DNA of 64,000 nucleotides. Source: Neolentinus lepideus HHB14362 ss-1. Its lineage: Eukaryota > Basidiomycota > Agaricomycetes > Gloeophyllales > Gloeophyllaceae. Positions 1 to 11,700 of the stretch are shown in pieces. A model generated the notes under the pieces. The model made no database searches, was not told where the DNA came from, and worked only from the letters and a program-made list of their open reading frames with translations. The stretch spans positions 62,001-126,000 of the forward strand of contig KV425557.1 in the NCBI GenBank assembly GCA_001632425.1, written 5' to 3'. Position numbers and translations under genes: made by a program. Numbering within the stretch: the stretch's first letter is position 1; each line of letters starts with the position of its first letter.

Positions 1-81
1 GCGAAGCATGCATGGGTCAGCAGGATACGGAATCAATACAAGTAGACAGAACGATGATGCAAGTTCTGGATAAAACAGGCT

Positions 82-1418
82 TCAGTACCTCCTTCTGCCC
101 GGCGACCGTGAACGGTCCCGGTCCCTTCGTCGATCACTTGGCAAGCCATCAGTTCTATATCTGCCCAACATGGAAGGAACGATAACGTACTCGTGCCGCG
201 AAGAGGAATGTCTATCATATCCTCGGTCCCGCTCCCGATAGTCGTCTCGAGATGAACGGTAGTCTCGGTCCGCGCCTGTACGTGGAGGTTGTCCACCAGG
301 TGCCGATGGCATGCCACCATTAGCAGCTCCCGGGGCCCCGACAGAGGGCGCCGAGGAAGGCGGTGCCATCTTCCGCTTCTCCCGATCTTCTTTGAACAGC
401 TTCAGCATGTTTCGAAGCTCATAGTAGCCAAGATGCATCTAAGACGTCAAAGTTAGCCACACGACGCAGTCGAGCAACTTCCAACAAACACTCACTTTGC
501 CACCGAAATGATCGGCCAGACGACGATCGGAGTCCAAGACGGACAAATACGCGCCGCAGACCTCGCAGACACGTAACTTTTGGTGGCCTGATGCACCGGA
601 CGTATCTGTCAATTGTTGAAGCTCTCTCTGTTAAGATCATGTTAATCAGAACAGTAGATAATGGAGGGAAAGTCTTACCTCTTTGTCTGCTTTTTCGCTC
701 TTCAGAGCTTCTATGGCAGCCATTTCCCGCATGGACTCATCCACCTTGCCTTGTTCACCTAGAGACGTCCGTATTTGAGCTTCCATAAATACAGCATGGA
801 TCATAGAAACCCACCCAGCGTCTCGATCTTCTCAGTCCCTCCTTGAATAGCCAGCTCGATTTCAGCAATTTCTCTCATCTAGACCCCTGCTTGATTAGAC
901 ACATGCGACAAAGCATAGCTGTGAAAAACACTGACCAGGTTCGTGGTCTTCGCGTTCTCTTCAGGCGTCTTCTCCAGCCGACGATGTGCAGCCCTGATCC
1001 TACGGTCGCATTCATCAACGAAGGCAAATATATTCGCCTCGTATTCCATCTGGAACCTCTGAAATATAGGGTCGCCCGGGTTAGCCTCCTTCGCCTGGAG
1101 GAATTCCGTCTTCAGCCGTTCTGTGTGTGACTTCGGACAGGCACCGAGATCCATTTTCTATTCGAGTCGTCAGGAATAATACGTACGAAGGGATCATTAG
1201 GGCTATCACTCACGGTGTTTGTGAAGAGCGTGTGGGGACATATGCCGCAAAGGAAATTTCTGCACACTTTCTCGTCTGACCAATGTAAATTCGCGTTGGC
1301 CACACCCATGGCTTCTGGCCCCATCATTTGCTAGGTCATTCGGTCAGTATGAGATTACAACCAAGAGACGCCGACACACCTCCAAGAGCTTCCGCTGCAT
1401 CTCCGCAAGGCGTCCCAT
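82..1418 (-). CDS. Luc7-like U1 snRNP-associated protein
   Basis: Luc7 proteins bind the U1 snRNP in the nucleus and help select weak 5' splice sites. About 340 residues are encoded in roughly seven exons. The protein opens MGRLAEMQRKLLE and, after a short intron, QMMGPEAMG, the usual Luc7 N-terminus. The first zinc finger (CCCH type) is visible as CGICPHTLF followed across an intron by LGACPKSH. A coiled-coil stretch follows. The second, C2H2-type finger reads CEVCGAYLSVLDSDRRLADH. The tail is rich in Arg, Ser and Asp and ends RSRSPGRRRY, like the RS tails of animal LUC7L proteins. The start at 1418 is the only ATG that gives this N-terminus. All introns are about 50 nt with GT-AG ends. The family call is firm; some internal exon edges are approximate, and a very short intron near 190-220 is possible but not needed. 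Confidence 0.93.
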
Positions 1419-2012
1419 TTTATCGCAATTAGAATGACACTGATAATGTTTGTCGGGAACTGTTTGTCCAAGAGGATGGAGCAATAGAAAGTGCAAAGCA
1501 GCCACTCGAAAGTGGAATGAGACGGTAGTTGAATGTCTATGTGGCGGCGCTCAATTGATTCTTGCTGAGTCAGCAATTCTGTCTCGGACAAATGCTCTGG
1601 AAGGTGAAAACTTTGGTCTACGATTGCGATGCGAGAAAACACGGAGAGGCTAACAAACGTGAGAACAGATAGTGCTATGGTACTAAATGGTGGTACTTAT
1701 AAAAGCTGCTGAGTACTAGTGGTAGTGATTATAATGCATTAGAGAGATATTGTGGCATGAGTGTCGTAACAGACGCAAGTGCTATGTAGACTCGTCCCAG
1801 TCTATACTTGACACACGCGAATCCGAGGGCAAGGTGAGGAAGTATCACGGGAGAAATGCTAGTAGTGTGCGACGAAATGCGTGCGTTTCCCGCCCAATAT
1901 GTGATCTCACCGAAGGAGGCTGATTTCGAGCTTAATTGAATGCTGTGTATAAGCCGGGGAATGTCATACTGATTGAAGAAAATCGCGACGCTCTGCAGCA
2001 GCAGGAGCATCG
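1419..2012. other. Intergenic: Luc7 promoter side and J-protein 3' side
   Basis: No convincing gene was found. A TATA-like TATAAAAG occurs near 1698 on the plus strand. The stretch should hold the Luc7 promoter and the 3' UTR of the next gene. Confidence 0.5.
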
Positions 2013-4014
2013 TTATGCGGTCACGGGAGGAGGTCCGTCTCGGGTAAAGCCACGCCCGTTAGGTCGGCTACGTCCGCGCCCGCGTCCACGGCCACGACCT
2101 CGTCCTCTGCCTCTTCCATCTGGCTGAGAATGAGAGGCATTCGCGGGCTGACCGTCTATTGATATCTTGTCAGAGGGCCGAGATGATCGTGATTGCGATA
2201 AGTGGTAGCGTTTCCCAGAGCCCCGACCACGGTATTGACGACCTCCGCGAGCTGCAGGAGAAGCCTCGGTGCCCGCGTCTGATCGCCCGGTACTGGGAAT
2301 AGTCTCGGGATTGCTGTCAGCTAAAGAACTGATGTCGGCTTGACGCGGTGATCTCTCATACACCTGTGGGCCCAGAGCCGGTGACTGAGTTGTGCTGGTT
2401 GGGGTCGGCGGGGGCGTAAAGCCGCCGTAGGTCATCACGATGTTCCGCATTTCTTCGTACACATCCGCATTCTTCTTAGGACCTTCCATAATAACGTGAA
2501 TGCCCTCCTTCGAGGAAAGCCATGACCAGCTGTCTGCAATTTGCTGCTGACTACACAAGCCTTTATCCAGAATCAGCCAGACGACCTCGGGTTTACGAGC
2601 TTCGAATGCATGACGGAGTAGACCCTGAGGTTCAGGCAAATCATAGATCGCCTTGGTGTCTTCATCGCCTGGGATATAGTTGTCCAAGAAATACCTCAAG
2701 ATGGGGACATGACCTTGGCGGATGGCGATATGGAACGCCGTAAGTCCGTCGGAATTACGCTCTTCAGGATCAGCACCTTGATAAACAATCAGAACCAGAA
2801 CCAGAATACATCTTGAAAGACCCCTTACTATGAGAATCAAGCCACTCGACCAAGCTGACATCTCCGCTCTTGGCGGCAATGTGCAAAAGAGTCTCGTGAG
2901 GGTCTGATGGACGTGTCTTCACGAATTGTTCACACCCGGATAACACCTCTCCTCCAGATGCGTCCACATTGTCCTCCCAAACACCTCTTTTGACCTTCTC
3001 AGAGTTGCCAACCCGGGCAGCAGCAAAAGTTGCGGAACGCATTTGCTGCGTTCGCTCCTGCTGAGCCCGGACAGCCTGGGCAGCGGACTTGCGAGATGCT
3101 TCGGCTTGTGCTTTCTTACTCTCAGCCTTCTCTCTCTGGCGGCGTTCAGCCTCCTGCTTCTCTGTATGTGGGCGAACTTAGTTCACTACAACGACTGAAC
3201 AAGAATAAACACCGGAACAAACCGCGCTCTCTTTCCTTTTCCTTTGCAGCTTTACGCGCAGCGTCCTGCCGTTTCCGGCGTTCCTGAGCTGCTTGCTGCT
3301 CTTGTCTAGTAGCTCGGATGCGCGCTTCATACTGCTCCGCGGTTTCCGGCGGACCCTGTGGGCGGAAACCTGGATAACCTCTCCCTATGCAAATGTCGAT
3401 CGAGGTTGACAGTAACATGAATGATAGAATAAACTCACGCATATTTGCGTAACGATTACCCCGGCCCCGCAGCAACTCTTCAAACAGGAACCTGGTTTCG
3501 CCTCAGCGCGCTGCCTCGGGCCAGAGTAAATTTGCAACCTACATATAGAACGAAAGATCCTCCTCATAGTCGGAACCGTATTCATCATAGTCCTCGCAGT
3601 CGTCATACTCGTCATAATCGCCAACATCATAAGAACTAAATGATCCAAAGCCCGTTGACGAAGAGAAGCCATGAGAATGAGGGAAACTGTCCCTAGGTGG
3701 TGCAGAGATTTGATCGAAGTGCTTGAGGAGAACATTGTATGCCTCACTCAGGCGCTGGAACTGAGCTGTGGCGTCTTCATTACCCGGATTTTTATCAGGA
3801 TGAGTTCGTAGCGCGAGCTACATGATAATCGTCAAGGAAAATACCTCAGCAGACGCAGTGGCACATACCTGTCTGTATGTGCATTTGACAACTTCTAGAG
3901 AGGAACCCTGGAAAACCAGTCACTAGAGAAGTAGATGCTACGAGAGTAGGACAAACTTGTTCCAGTCCCAGGACGGAGTAGGCTTCACTGACAGTGCTGT
4001 GTTTGTGTACCATC
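2013..4014 (-). CDS. J-domain (DnaJ) protein with ankyrin repeats and RGG tail
   Basis: This is a likely HSP70 co-chaperone of roughly 550 residues. The N-terminus ([19 protein letters not shown]) starts a J domain broken by two short introns. It includes the essential HPD motif in THPDKNPGN and helix IV ([13 protein letters not shown]). An acidic Tyr/Asp/Glu stretch comes next, then a charged coiled coil rich in Arg/Lys/Glu/Ala (about KEKERER to AQQERTQQ). Ankyrin-type repeats follow ([19 protein letters not shown], then [22 protein letters not shown] across an intron). The C-terminus is low complexity with an RG-rich run (RGRGRGRG...), typical of RNA-binding tails. The start at 4014 places the J domain directly at the N-terminus; an upstream in-frame ATG at 4106 lies beyond a TATA-like sequence and is less likely. 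J plus ankyrin plus RGG suggests an adaptor bringing HSP70 to protein or RNA complexes; that role is inference. Confidence 0.85.
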
Positions 4015-5045
4015 GCGTTCAAAGACCGCGCAGAACAAGCGTGAACGCTGTAGAGTGGCAAAAAATACGCGTAAATGAGACGCGCGTCGCTATAAATAGT
4101 ACGCACACTGTCTTTCCTGATTTAGCTCCGAGTCCTATGGCTGAGACTCAAGTACTCATGATCAAGTGGCAGGCAGTAGACCACCCGGGCTTGCATTCAT
4201 TGCAATTCTATATACTGCAATTAGAGTGTATTTGCTACGGTAATTCTTAGGGGTGGAGTCGCCGTGAAAGGCAAGTTTACGCGATTTAAGCAACGTTATT
4301 GGCTTGGGGCCGCTTCATCCCGTAGTAATTACCGTAGCAAATACACTCTATTTTTTTGGGGGGGGGGTCTAGTACGTAGTCAGAGCATTGTTTGAAATCC
4401 CCAAATTATTGAGCGAAATACAGGTTCCCCAATCTATGTTTAATAATCATGTGACCGAGCCATTAGTACTTGCCTCTTGTGAGGCCGAAGGAGAAGTATC
4501 TCCTCCTTAGTTCTACATAGAGGACATTTCTCATATCTTACCGGGCTCTCTTATCCTATTAAGCCAAGTCGCTGATGGTAGGCAACAAAGCTGATTGGAT
4601 TTACGACGTTGCACCAGACCTGGGCATGAAGGGGGACACTCAACCGGCATTATCCGGGAGGAGCCCCAGGTAAACAACGTACATCTCATTCGAGATGGCC
4701 CTAATCCGAGACCTATCTTAGCATGGACACTTATCCCGGAGATGCCGTGTACAAAATTCAGGGAGAGAGCGGCGCGGTTCGGATATGTTGGTCTGTATGA
4801 GTCTTATCTTGGCAGAGATCACGAATGGTAAGAACATCGTAGGAACCTTGAAGAAGAGGATAGACTTACCGTTCACAGTCATCCCTCTACTTAATGTATT
4901 ACACGCGTAAGACGTCATATTCAGACTCCACCGTATCTATTAGTGTACACGTGCAATGTCGAATTATCCATATTCTTGAGCTTAACAGAATCGATCACTA
5001 CCAACTTATCAGCGGCAGATTAAAAGAACACAAACTTTCGGGGAG
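4015..5045. other. Intergenic with a MITE-like element
   Basis: Promoter side of the J-protein gene and 3' side of the FRG1-like gene. It contains the hairpin element at 4222-4350 and a T7/G10 homopolymer junction at about 4351-4367. A possible 78-codon reading frame at 4595-4831 shows no recognisable domain and I do not call it a gene. Confidence 0.5.
4222..4350. mobile_element. MITE-like inverted-repeat element, TA-flanked
   Basis: A perfect inverted repeat pairs 4222-4245 with 4327-4350 (24 bp per arm, starting TAGAGTGTATTTGCTACGG) around about 81 bp. The outermost bases are TA on both sides. The element proper would therefore be 4224-4348 (125 bp, 22-bp TIRs) with a TA target-site duplication, as in Tc1/mariner-derived MITEs. 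It has no coding capacity. It could instead be a fold-back structure, but perfect arms plus TA borders favour a recent MITE insertion. Confidence 0.8.
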
Positions 5046-5987
5046 TTACCTTTTCAATTTGGATCGTCTGTCTAGCATTGCCTCAGCAAGCCGACCCTCT
5101 TTCTTTGCACGCTTGATCTGAGAGAGACCGAATGAATGAATGAACGACTATCATGGCTATCCAGCTCACCTCTTGCTTGTCTGTACCGGATACTACAGAT
5201 CGTCCAGCCCCCCATGCCTGATACATACGACTGTGATTGCGTTAGGCGTGGATGGTAAAGTTAAGCAAATAACGTACTTGACACTTGCTTCATCACCGGA
5301 CGGTTCCTCAACAATACCAGCCTTCTTCTTCTTCTCCTCTTCTGTTGCCTCTTTCTTGTAACGGCTCTGGATCTTGACCCAAAATCGTTCTGCAAAGCTT
5401 ACTTCTTCACTGTCTCCTCGTAGCTGCAGAACTCCGCCAGCTGCTTCATCGACGCTGAGATACTTTTCATAAATGTTCTGGAAGGCGACCATGCCATCTG
5501 GTAAAATGACGGGTGTCCATTCCTCCTGTGGACCTCGCGCTTCTCGGTCGGCGGACACCAGACCATGCTTGTCGCACGAGAGGAACTTGCCTTCACCGAC
5601 ACCCGTGCGCAGGTTGATTGTGGATGCACCTGCTACTCTGGTGATGACCCAGACCTGAGAGACCTCTGTTGGCACGCGTTCCAGCAGACTCGCTTTGTCT
5701 TTCTCTTCCTCAGGTTTGTCTCTGTCAAAGCAGTGCAAAATGATGCGATTACGCGTGGAGTCGAATGTAACACATATAGGGGAAGGATCAGAGGGATGGA
5801 TTATAAACGAGGGGCCTCGAATTTGGGTAGGATCGTCTGGAAAGACCCAAGCCTCGAGTTCTTGGTCGTCTTCCAGTTTGCGCCGTCGACCGCTCCGATC
5901 CTCGTCGTCGCCTTCGTTCTTCCGCTTTCTCTTATGTTTTTCCCCTTTAAATTTCAATTTTGTTGAGCGCACTTTGTCGGTAGACAT
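5046..5987 (-). CDS. FRG1-like protein (fascin-like beta-trefoil)
   Basis: FRG1 family proteins are nuclear, bind RNA and actin, and associate with spliceosomal and pre-rRNA complexes. The protein has about 270 residues. The start at 5987 gives MSTDKVRSTKLKFKGEKHKR, a lysine-rich nuclear-localisation region like that of animal FRG1. The beta-trefoil core includes GKFLSCDKHGLVSADREARG and EEWTPVILPDGMVAFQNIYE, close to the corresponding human segments. After one intron comes MYQAWGAGRSVVSG, and after a second KRAKKEGRLAEAMLDRRSKL, the conserved C-terminal helix with the LLDRR-type motif. It ends KLKR with TAA at 5046-5048. Animal FRG1 continues with a few more residues (DRYCK-like), so either the fungal protein is slightly shorter or a last small exon was missed. 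It is divergent from the L26 gene with only 178 bp between start codons. Confidence 0.88.
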
Positions 5988-6165
5988 AGATGCAACAGTG
6001 ACTAGTGCAGCTTGAGCAGCAGCAGTACTGATGAGAGCCACCCCGAATGAACGAGCCAAACGATCGTTTCTCGGCGACTGCACGTGCTGACCACGTGTCA
6101 TACCACATCGCATTATGCTGCAGCGAAACGTTGTCCTCATCGTTAAGCTCGTTCTCAAGACCAAA
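5988..6165. promoter_or_regulatory. Compact bidirectional promoter, FRG1-like / RPL26
   Basis: Only 178 bp separate the two divergent start codons, so both promoters and both 5' UTRs must share this space. I see no clear TATA box. Whether the two genes are co-regulated cannot be told from the sequence. Confidence 0.55.
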
Positions 6166-6911
6166 ATGAAGTTCAGCCCTGGTTAGTCTTGATCTCTACT
6201 GCTGTCCGGAACTGTTATGCTGCTGGTGCGCGAAACGGGACGTTCATAACGGGTTAATGGGATGGATTGATTCTTGGAGGCGCAGATATGGCCCCTGCGC
6301 TGGTGTCGGTTGCTGACTAGTATGTTTCTCCTCCCAGATGTCTCATCGTCCCGCCGTAAGGCCCACAAGGCCCACTTCTCCGCTCCTTCATCTGTCCGTC
6401 GCAAGATTATGTCGTCCTCACTAGCCAAGGACCTCCGCGCGAAGTACAACGTATGGTTAATCTAACCCTTATTATTTTCTCTGCCTGACTCCCCGGTAGA
6501 GTCGTGCTCTGCCTATTCGCAAAGATGACGAGGTTCGCGTGGTCAGGGGGAAGTACAAGGGTCGTGAGGGCAAGGTTACGCAGGTGTACCGTAAGAAGTG
6601 GGTGATCCACATTGACCGGGTGCAGCGGGACAAGTCGAATGGTGCATCTGTGCCAATCGGTATTCACCCAAGCAACGTCGTTATCACTTCCATCAAACTG
6701 GACAAGGACAGGTACGTACTTCTGGTAACCCCAATCGCGGTCCATGTGCTGAAAAATGCTGCAGACGTGCAATCCTTGATCGGAAAGACAGGAAGAAGAA
6801 CCCACCCCCGAACTTGACGCGGGCGGCCGGCGAAGACGTTGAGATGGTTGATGTGAGTACATTGTGCGACTGTAGTGTTGGTCTTACATGATTAACCTTG
6901 CAACGCAGTAA
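6166..6911 (+). CDS. RPL26: 60S ribosomal protein L26 (uL24)
   Basis: Component of the large ribosomal subunit. The first exon holds only MKFSP plus one base. A 160-nt intron follows, as often seen at the 5' end of fungal ribosomal protein genes. The next exon reads [20 protein letters not shown], then [18 protein letters not shown], and after an intron [20 protein letters not shown] (the KOW motif) and KLDKDR. A further exon reads [13 protein letters not shown] and ends GEDVEMVD. The last intron places the TAA immediately after its acceptor (6909-6911). Length and sequence match L26 throughout, with the usual variable basic C-terminus. The start is fixed by the conserved MKF N-terminus. Confidence 0.96.
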
Positions 6912-7099
6912 ACTGTCTTCCCCTTCATCTGTATCCTCTGTTCCGTGATATCTTGCTCCCTCTCAAACACTTCATGTACTTATGCGTGCATTATTCCTAT
7001 GACATGCTGCATGGTTATCTGGCATGTATTCGATGGGAGGTTTCGTGAGGTGGGACGCAAGTCTGACCGACGACAGCATGAAGAGGGATTGTTCTCTCG

Positions 7100-8048
7100 T
7101 CAGAAAATAACATCTTCGTCTTTACTGCTCAACAAATCTCTGCCCGTATTTTCTGTGACAACATCACGGGTTGGTGGAGTAATCTCCTCAGCAATCAGTT
7201 GTGATGCTCGTACAGCGTCCGCCGCTTGAGCGTCGCGCTTCTTCTTCGCTTGGACTTTCTTGAGACTGCGTAGAGTTCATGGGGGGTTGTTCATGAAGGA
7301 ATGCCAGATCATCCTTACCGGAAGAACTCCTCTCGATCCATCTCATCCAGCTCGCTCACGATATACTTGATTGTGTTTTCCAATCGGGGAATGACGACAT
7401 GTTCGATAGCATTAACTCGGCGGTTCGTTGCTCGGATGACTTCATCCAAGATCATGAAAGCCGTCTGGAGGGAAGCCAGCTCTACGAGCGTCTCAACTGC
7501 CTTCGCATAGACTTCCTTGGCTTTCAGTACTTGCTGACCACCACGGCCGAGCCCAGTAAGATTGAAATCTATCACTGGATGTAAGAGGACACTGGCAACC
7601 GATAGAGGTCCAAGCTCACCCGACCCAGCAACTCTGTCAACTTCGAATGCAGGCAACACCACACCAGAAACGTTCTCCTGCTTGGCCTTGACCTTAAAAG
7701 ACGCCGCCTTCGCTTGTTCCCTCACGAGATATGATATATCTCCAGTGGCATAGGTTACTTCAGCTAAAGAGAATGAGGCAAGCTGCATGACCCTGCCCAT
7801 CTTTCGCTTCGCCTGTAGTCGTGAAGTTTGTAGTATACAAGCACTCAGTGAGCACACAAGACTGTATCAGATACTCATGGGCACACCTCATCTACTTTCC
7901 GCAGGATAGCTCGGAAGCGAGTGGTTAGAGCATCACGTTTCTTTGCTAGTAACGAATGACCTGTCTGTGCCCCTTTCAGACGCTGCTTCGTGTTCGTAAG
8001 GGCCATCCGGGTCGGGAATATGTTTTCACGAGATCCAGTACCAGACAT
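7100..8048 (-). CDS. VMA8: V-type proton ATPase subunit D
   Basis: Subunit D is part of the central rotor stalk of the vacuolar proton pump and couples ATP hydrolysis to proton transport. About 270 residues in three exons. The start gives [20 protein letters not shown], followed by [20 protein letters not shown], the highly conserved N-terminal helix of the family. After an intron come [20 protein letters not shown] and the long second helix ending [20 protein letters not shown] and [10 protein letters not shown], the family signature. After the second intron the tail begins [11 protein letters not shown] and ends EDVIF. The helical-hairpin architecture and length match Vma8. Confidence 0.96.
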
Positions 8049-8196
8049 GGTAGAGGCAGTAGTCTGTGTGTCTTGTAGCTTGAAGCTTGAAGTCTGATCA
8101 CACCCGTGTTACGAATGTCAGAGAGTTGCGACGTCATGGAATCAAATGAAAAGATGCATAGTATAATAATAGTTGTTCAAAGCGTCCAATCAGTGC

Positions 8197-8287
8197 GCCG
8201 GGGTAGCTCAGCTGGGAGAGCAACAGACTGAAGCTATTGCAATTGTGAGCGATCTGGAGGTCCCGTGTTCAATCCACGGTCCTGGCA
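8197..8287 (+). tRNA. tRNA-Phe (anticodon GAA) with an 18-nt intron
   Basis: Acceptor GCCGGGG (8197-8203) pairs with TCCTGGC (8280-8286), with discriminator A at 8287. The D arm is GCTC-AGCTGGGA-GAGC. The anticodon loop CTGAAG has GAA at 8230-8232. An intron at 8234-8251 lies in the canonical place, one base 3' of the anticodon, as in yeast tRNA-Phe. The T arm CCGTG-TTCAATC-CACGG contains the B box. The mature form is 73 nt without CCA. A pol III terminator (TTTTTGTTTTT) follows directly. The top pair of the anticodon stem (A27-G43) is mismatched. CCA is not encoded, as expected in a nuclear gene. Confidence 0.95.
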
Positions 8288-8737
8288 TTTTTGTTTTTGA
8301 GCTATGTTGATGCAAGTTGTAAACCGCCCTATCAACCATTGAGTACATGGCGGCAATAATGCCCTTCATTTGATCTTCATGCATCATGATCGAGCGAGAC
8401 GTAATGTGCATCCTGTGACTGCGTCTTTTGACACTTCTTTAGAGACTTTCAGCAGACGAACGCTATGCAGCACGCGTTGGTACGTGTTTGCCCCTCTTTT
8501 CTAGTATCGTGCTTACCAGTTGGACAGGTCAGCTGAACAGGCAGTGATCTGCTTGGACACCTTCTACTGGGTTGGGATGACCCTTGGCAGAATTAACCTT
8601 GCCTTTCCCGCGAAACGGTTACATCTCGGCGCTTTGTCAATAGTCGGCTTCAAGTGGTTCTGCAAGGCTTCGGGCCGATTGTATAAACCTAACGTGGGGT
8701 ACGCGCTGTGGGGAAAGAATGCCAGCATACCCAGAGG
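8288..8737. other. Intergenic: tRNA terminator and transhydrogenase 5' side
   Basis: After the tRNA terminator no domain-bearing reading frame is seen. An ATG at 8464 followed by plausible short introns could belong to the 5' UTR or leader of the transhydrogenase gene. Confidence 0.4.
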
Positions 8738-11700
8738 ATGTCATCGAAGTCTTCCCAGAGATACCTAAGCACAACCACCGCGGACGCCCTGCCCAGGTAT
8801 CTCTACGATGGCCGTGCTGGCTGCAAGTATGGGGCTCGTCGTGGCTGGACGAGCTCCTTTGTACAGTGGTGCAGCGAAGTCAAGCTGTCTAGGTGAGGGC
8901 TATGTTCAGCGTTATCACAAGGCAGCTCACAGCTAGCGCTGCTCTTCCTTGAAGTGACAAAGACATGGTATCGTGCATATCATTCGTCGTCGAGACTCTA
9001 CAATGATCGTGCTAATGGTACGGCCAACGCCACGGACTCGCAAGGTTTGCTCACCAGAAGATCACGATAGCTGCAGAAAGAGATCTAACCTCGTTTATCG
9101 CAGCAACATCTTACTCTGCATTAACCATCGGAGCACCGACGGAGGTGTACCCGAATGAGCGGCGTGTGGCTCTCACTCCCCAGAATACTGCTCTGCTTCT
9201 CAAAAAGGGGTTCTCTAAAGTGTTAGTAGAACATGGTGCTGGCTTGCAGGCGCAGTTCTTGGACGAGCAATATGCGGCGGCTGGAGCGACTCTGGTGTCT
9301 CGAGACGACATATTCAGCTCCTCGGATATCCTGCTTAAAGTGCGACCTCCTCTGGTAGGAAAAGAGACCGAGTGCATAAAGCAGCAGAGTGCCATCATCT
9401 CTTTCTTATATCCGAATCAGAACAAGGACATCGTAGACGCGTTGGCAAAGAGGGAGGTCAATGCGTTCGCAATGGATATGATACCCCGTATCTCTCGTGC
9501 ACAAGGATTCGACGCTCTAAGGTTTGCTAGATAATTTACTCTATACTATGTATTATTCATACGTTGTTGTCGTAGTTCCATGGCGAACATTGCAGGCTAT
9601 AAGGCGGTTCTGGAGGCTTCAAACCACTTCGGTAGGTACATGACCGGACAAGTCACGGCTGCAGGGTGAGTATCGCAGCAGTATTCTAGATTCCACTACT
9701 TATCCTCTTCTATGTTTGTGTAGGAAGGTGAAGGCGATGGAGTTGCATGACACCAGAAGAACGCTAACGGTACCCTAGATTCCGCCTTGTAAAGTTTTGG
9801 TCATTGGTGCAGGTGTTGCCGGCTTGAGTGCTATCGCCACGGTCAGTTACCCAGGAGCCCATGTAACTGACGTGCTGAACACGCCTCATCACAGGCGAAA
9901 CGAATGGGCGCCATTGTACGAGGCTTTGACACTCGGCCGGCAGCTTTGGAACAGGTCAAATCCTTAGGTGGAGAACCGCTGGAAGTATCTGTCAAGGAGG
10001 ACGGTAGTGGTGCAGGCGGTTATGCCAAGGAAATGTCTAAGGAATTCATCGAAGCTGAGATGGCGCTTTTCATGGAGCAGTGCAAAGATGTCGATATTGT
10101 CATCACCACGGTAAGACAAACTATCCTTGTGTACCAGACCTCTCAGTCTACTTCTTTAGGCCCTCATCCCGGGCAAACCTGCACCGAAGCTGATCACGAA
10201 AGAGGTACGTGGTCAATGTAGCGTTCAGTCAAGTCTTTGATCGATGGGCCGATAGATGGTTGCAGCCATGAAGCAAGGCTCAGTGATTGTGGATCTCGCC
10301 GCCGAGACTGGAGGTAACTGTGAAGTCACACGACCTGGCAACCTCCACGTCGAGAGAGGAGTTACCGTCATTGGTGAGCCGCATTATTCCTAATAGCGAG
10401 CAGGAAGTAACTCGTATGACATGAATCAGGATATACCGATCTTCCATCGCGGTTGCCGACACAGTCATCGACTCTCTACTCGAATAACATCACCAAGTTC
10501 CTTCTATCGATAGGAAGAGATGGCAAATTCGTCATTGACTTGAATGACGAGGTAGTCAGAGGAGCAATTGTTGTCCATAAGGGCGTGATATTACCTCCGG
10601 CTCCTCGTCCTGTGCCGCCGCCGCCGCCGCAACCCACTACCGCGAAGATCGAAGAGGAGAAGAAGACTTTGGCTCTGACGCCCTGGCAGAAAGCTCAAAG
10701 GGAGGTGGCTGCTATCACTGCAGGAATGGGAACAGCAATTGCTATCGGAAAATATACCGCTCCTGCTGCAGTCTCCAATCTGTTTACCTCTTTCGCATTT
10801 GCCGGTCTGATAGGATATCGCGTGGTTTGGGGTGTAGCACCTGCCTTGCACTCCCCGCTCATGTCAGTGACCAACGCCATCTCAGGTACGTTTCCTTTTG
10901 CAAATTGGTTATTTTTCTTCATTCATTTTCATCATGCATCCTACAGGCATGGTTGGTATCGGTGGCTTGTTCGTAATGGGAGGCGGATATCTTCCTGGAA
11001 CTATTCCTCAGGCTTTGGGTGCTGTGTCAGTGCTCTTGGCTAGTGTCAATGTTTTCGGAGGGTTCGTCATCACAAAGCGCATGCTCGACATGTTCAAGCG
11101 TAAGTCAATGTCTAACTTCCGTTTCGTGTTGCTAATAAACATCTCACAGGTCCGACCGATCCGCCAGAATATCCCTGGCTATACGGCATTCCTGCGGTTG
11201 TCTTCACTGGTGGATTCTTGGGTGCTGCGAGTACAGGCATGGCAGGTCTCGTCCAAGCAGGATACCTGACAAGTAGTATCCTGTGTATCGGTGAGCTGCT
11301 GCGTTGAAGCTGACCTGATTAATTTCGACCTAATACACAACGCCTAGGATCTCTGTCAGGTTTGGGTTCACAAGGGACCGCTCGACAAGGTAACATTCTG
11401 GGTATACTTGGCGTCTTATCCGGTATCATTGCTTCTCTGGCTGCTGTTGGATTCTCGCCCGAGGTTATGACCCAGTTTGCGACTGTCTCAGCCATTGGTG
11501 GTACAATAGGTGCTATCCTTGGAAGGCGAATAACACCTACTGAGTTGCCGCAGATGGTAGCTGCTCTACACTCCGTCGTTGGTCTAGCAGCTGTCTTCAC
11601 TAGTATTGGTAGCGTTCTAGCAGATATTGACCATGCATCTGCCATGCATCTCGTAACAGCGTATCTTGGAGTCCTCATTGGTAAATCGCTTTATGGGATC

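Noticed and set aside
4351..4368. T7 followed by G10 next to the MITE
   Set aside because: A homopolymer junction; it may be sequencing or assembly noise and carries no gene signal.
8208..8411. Minus-strand frame containing PGPWIEHGTS
   Set aside because: It is the antisense reading of the tRNA-Phe T arm and anticodon region, a well-known spurious frame over tRNA genes.
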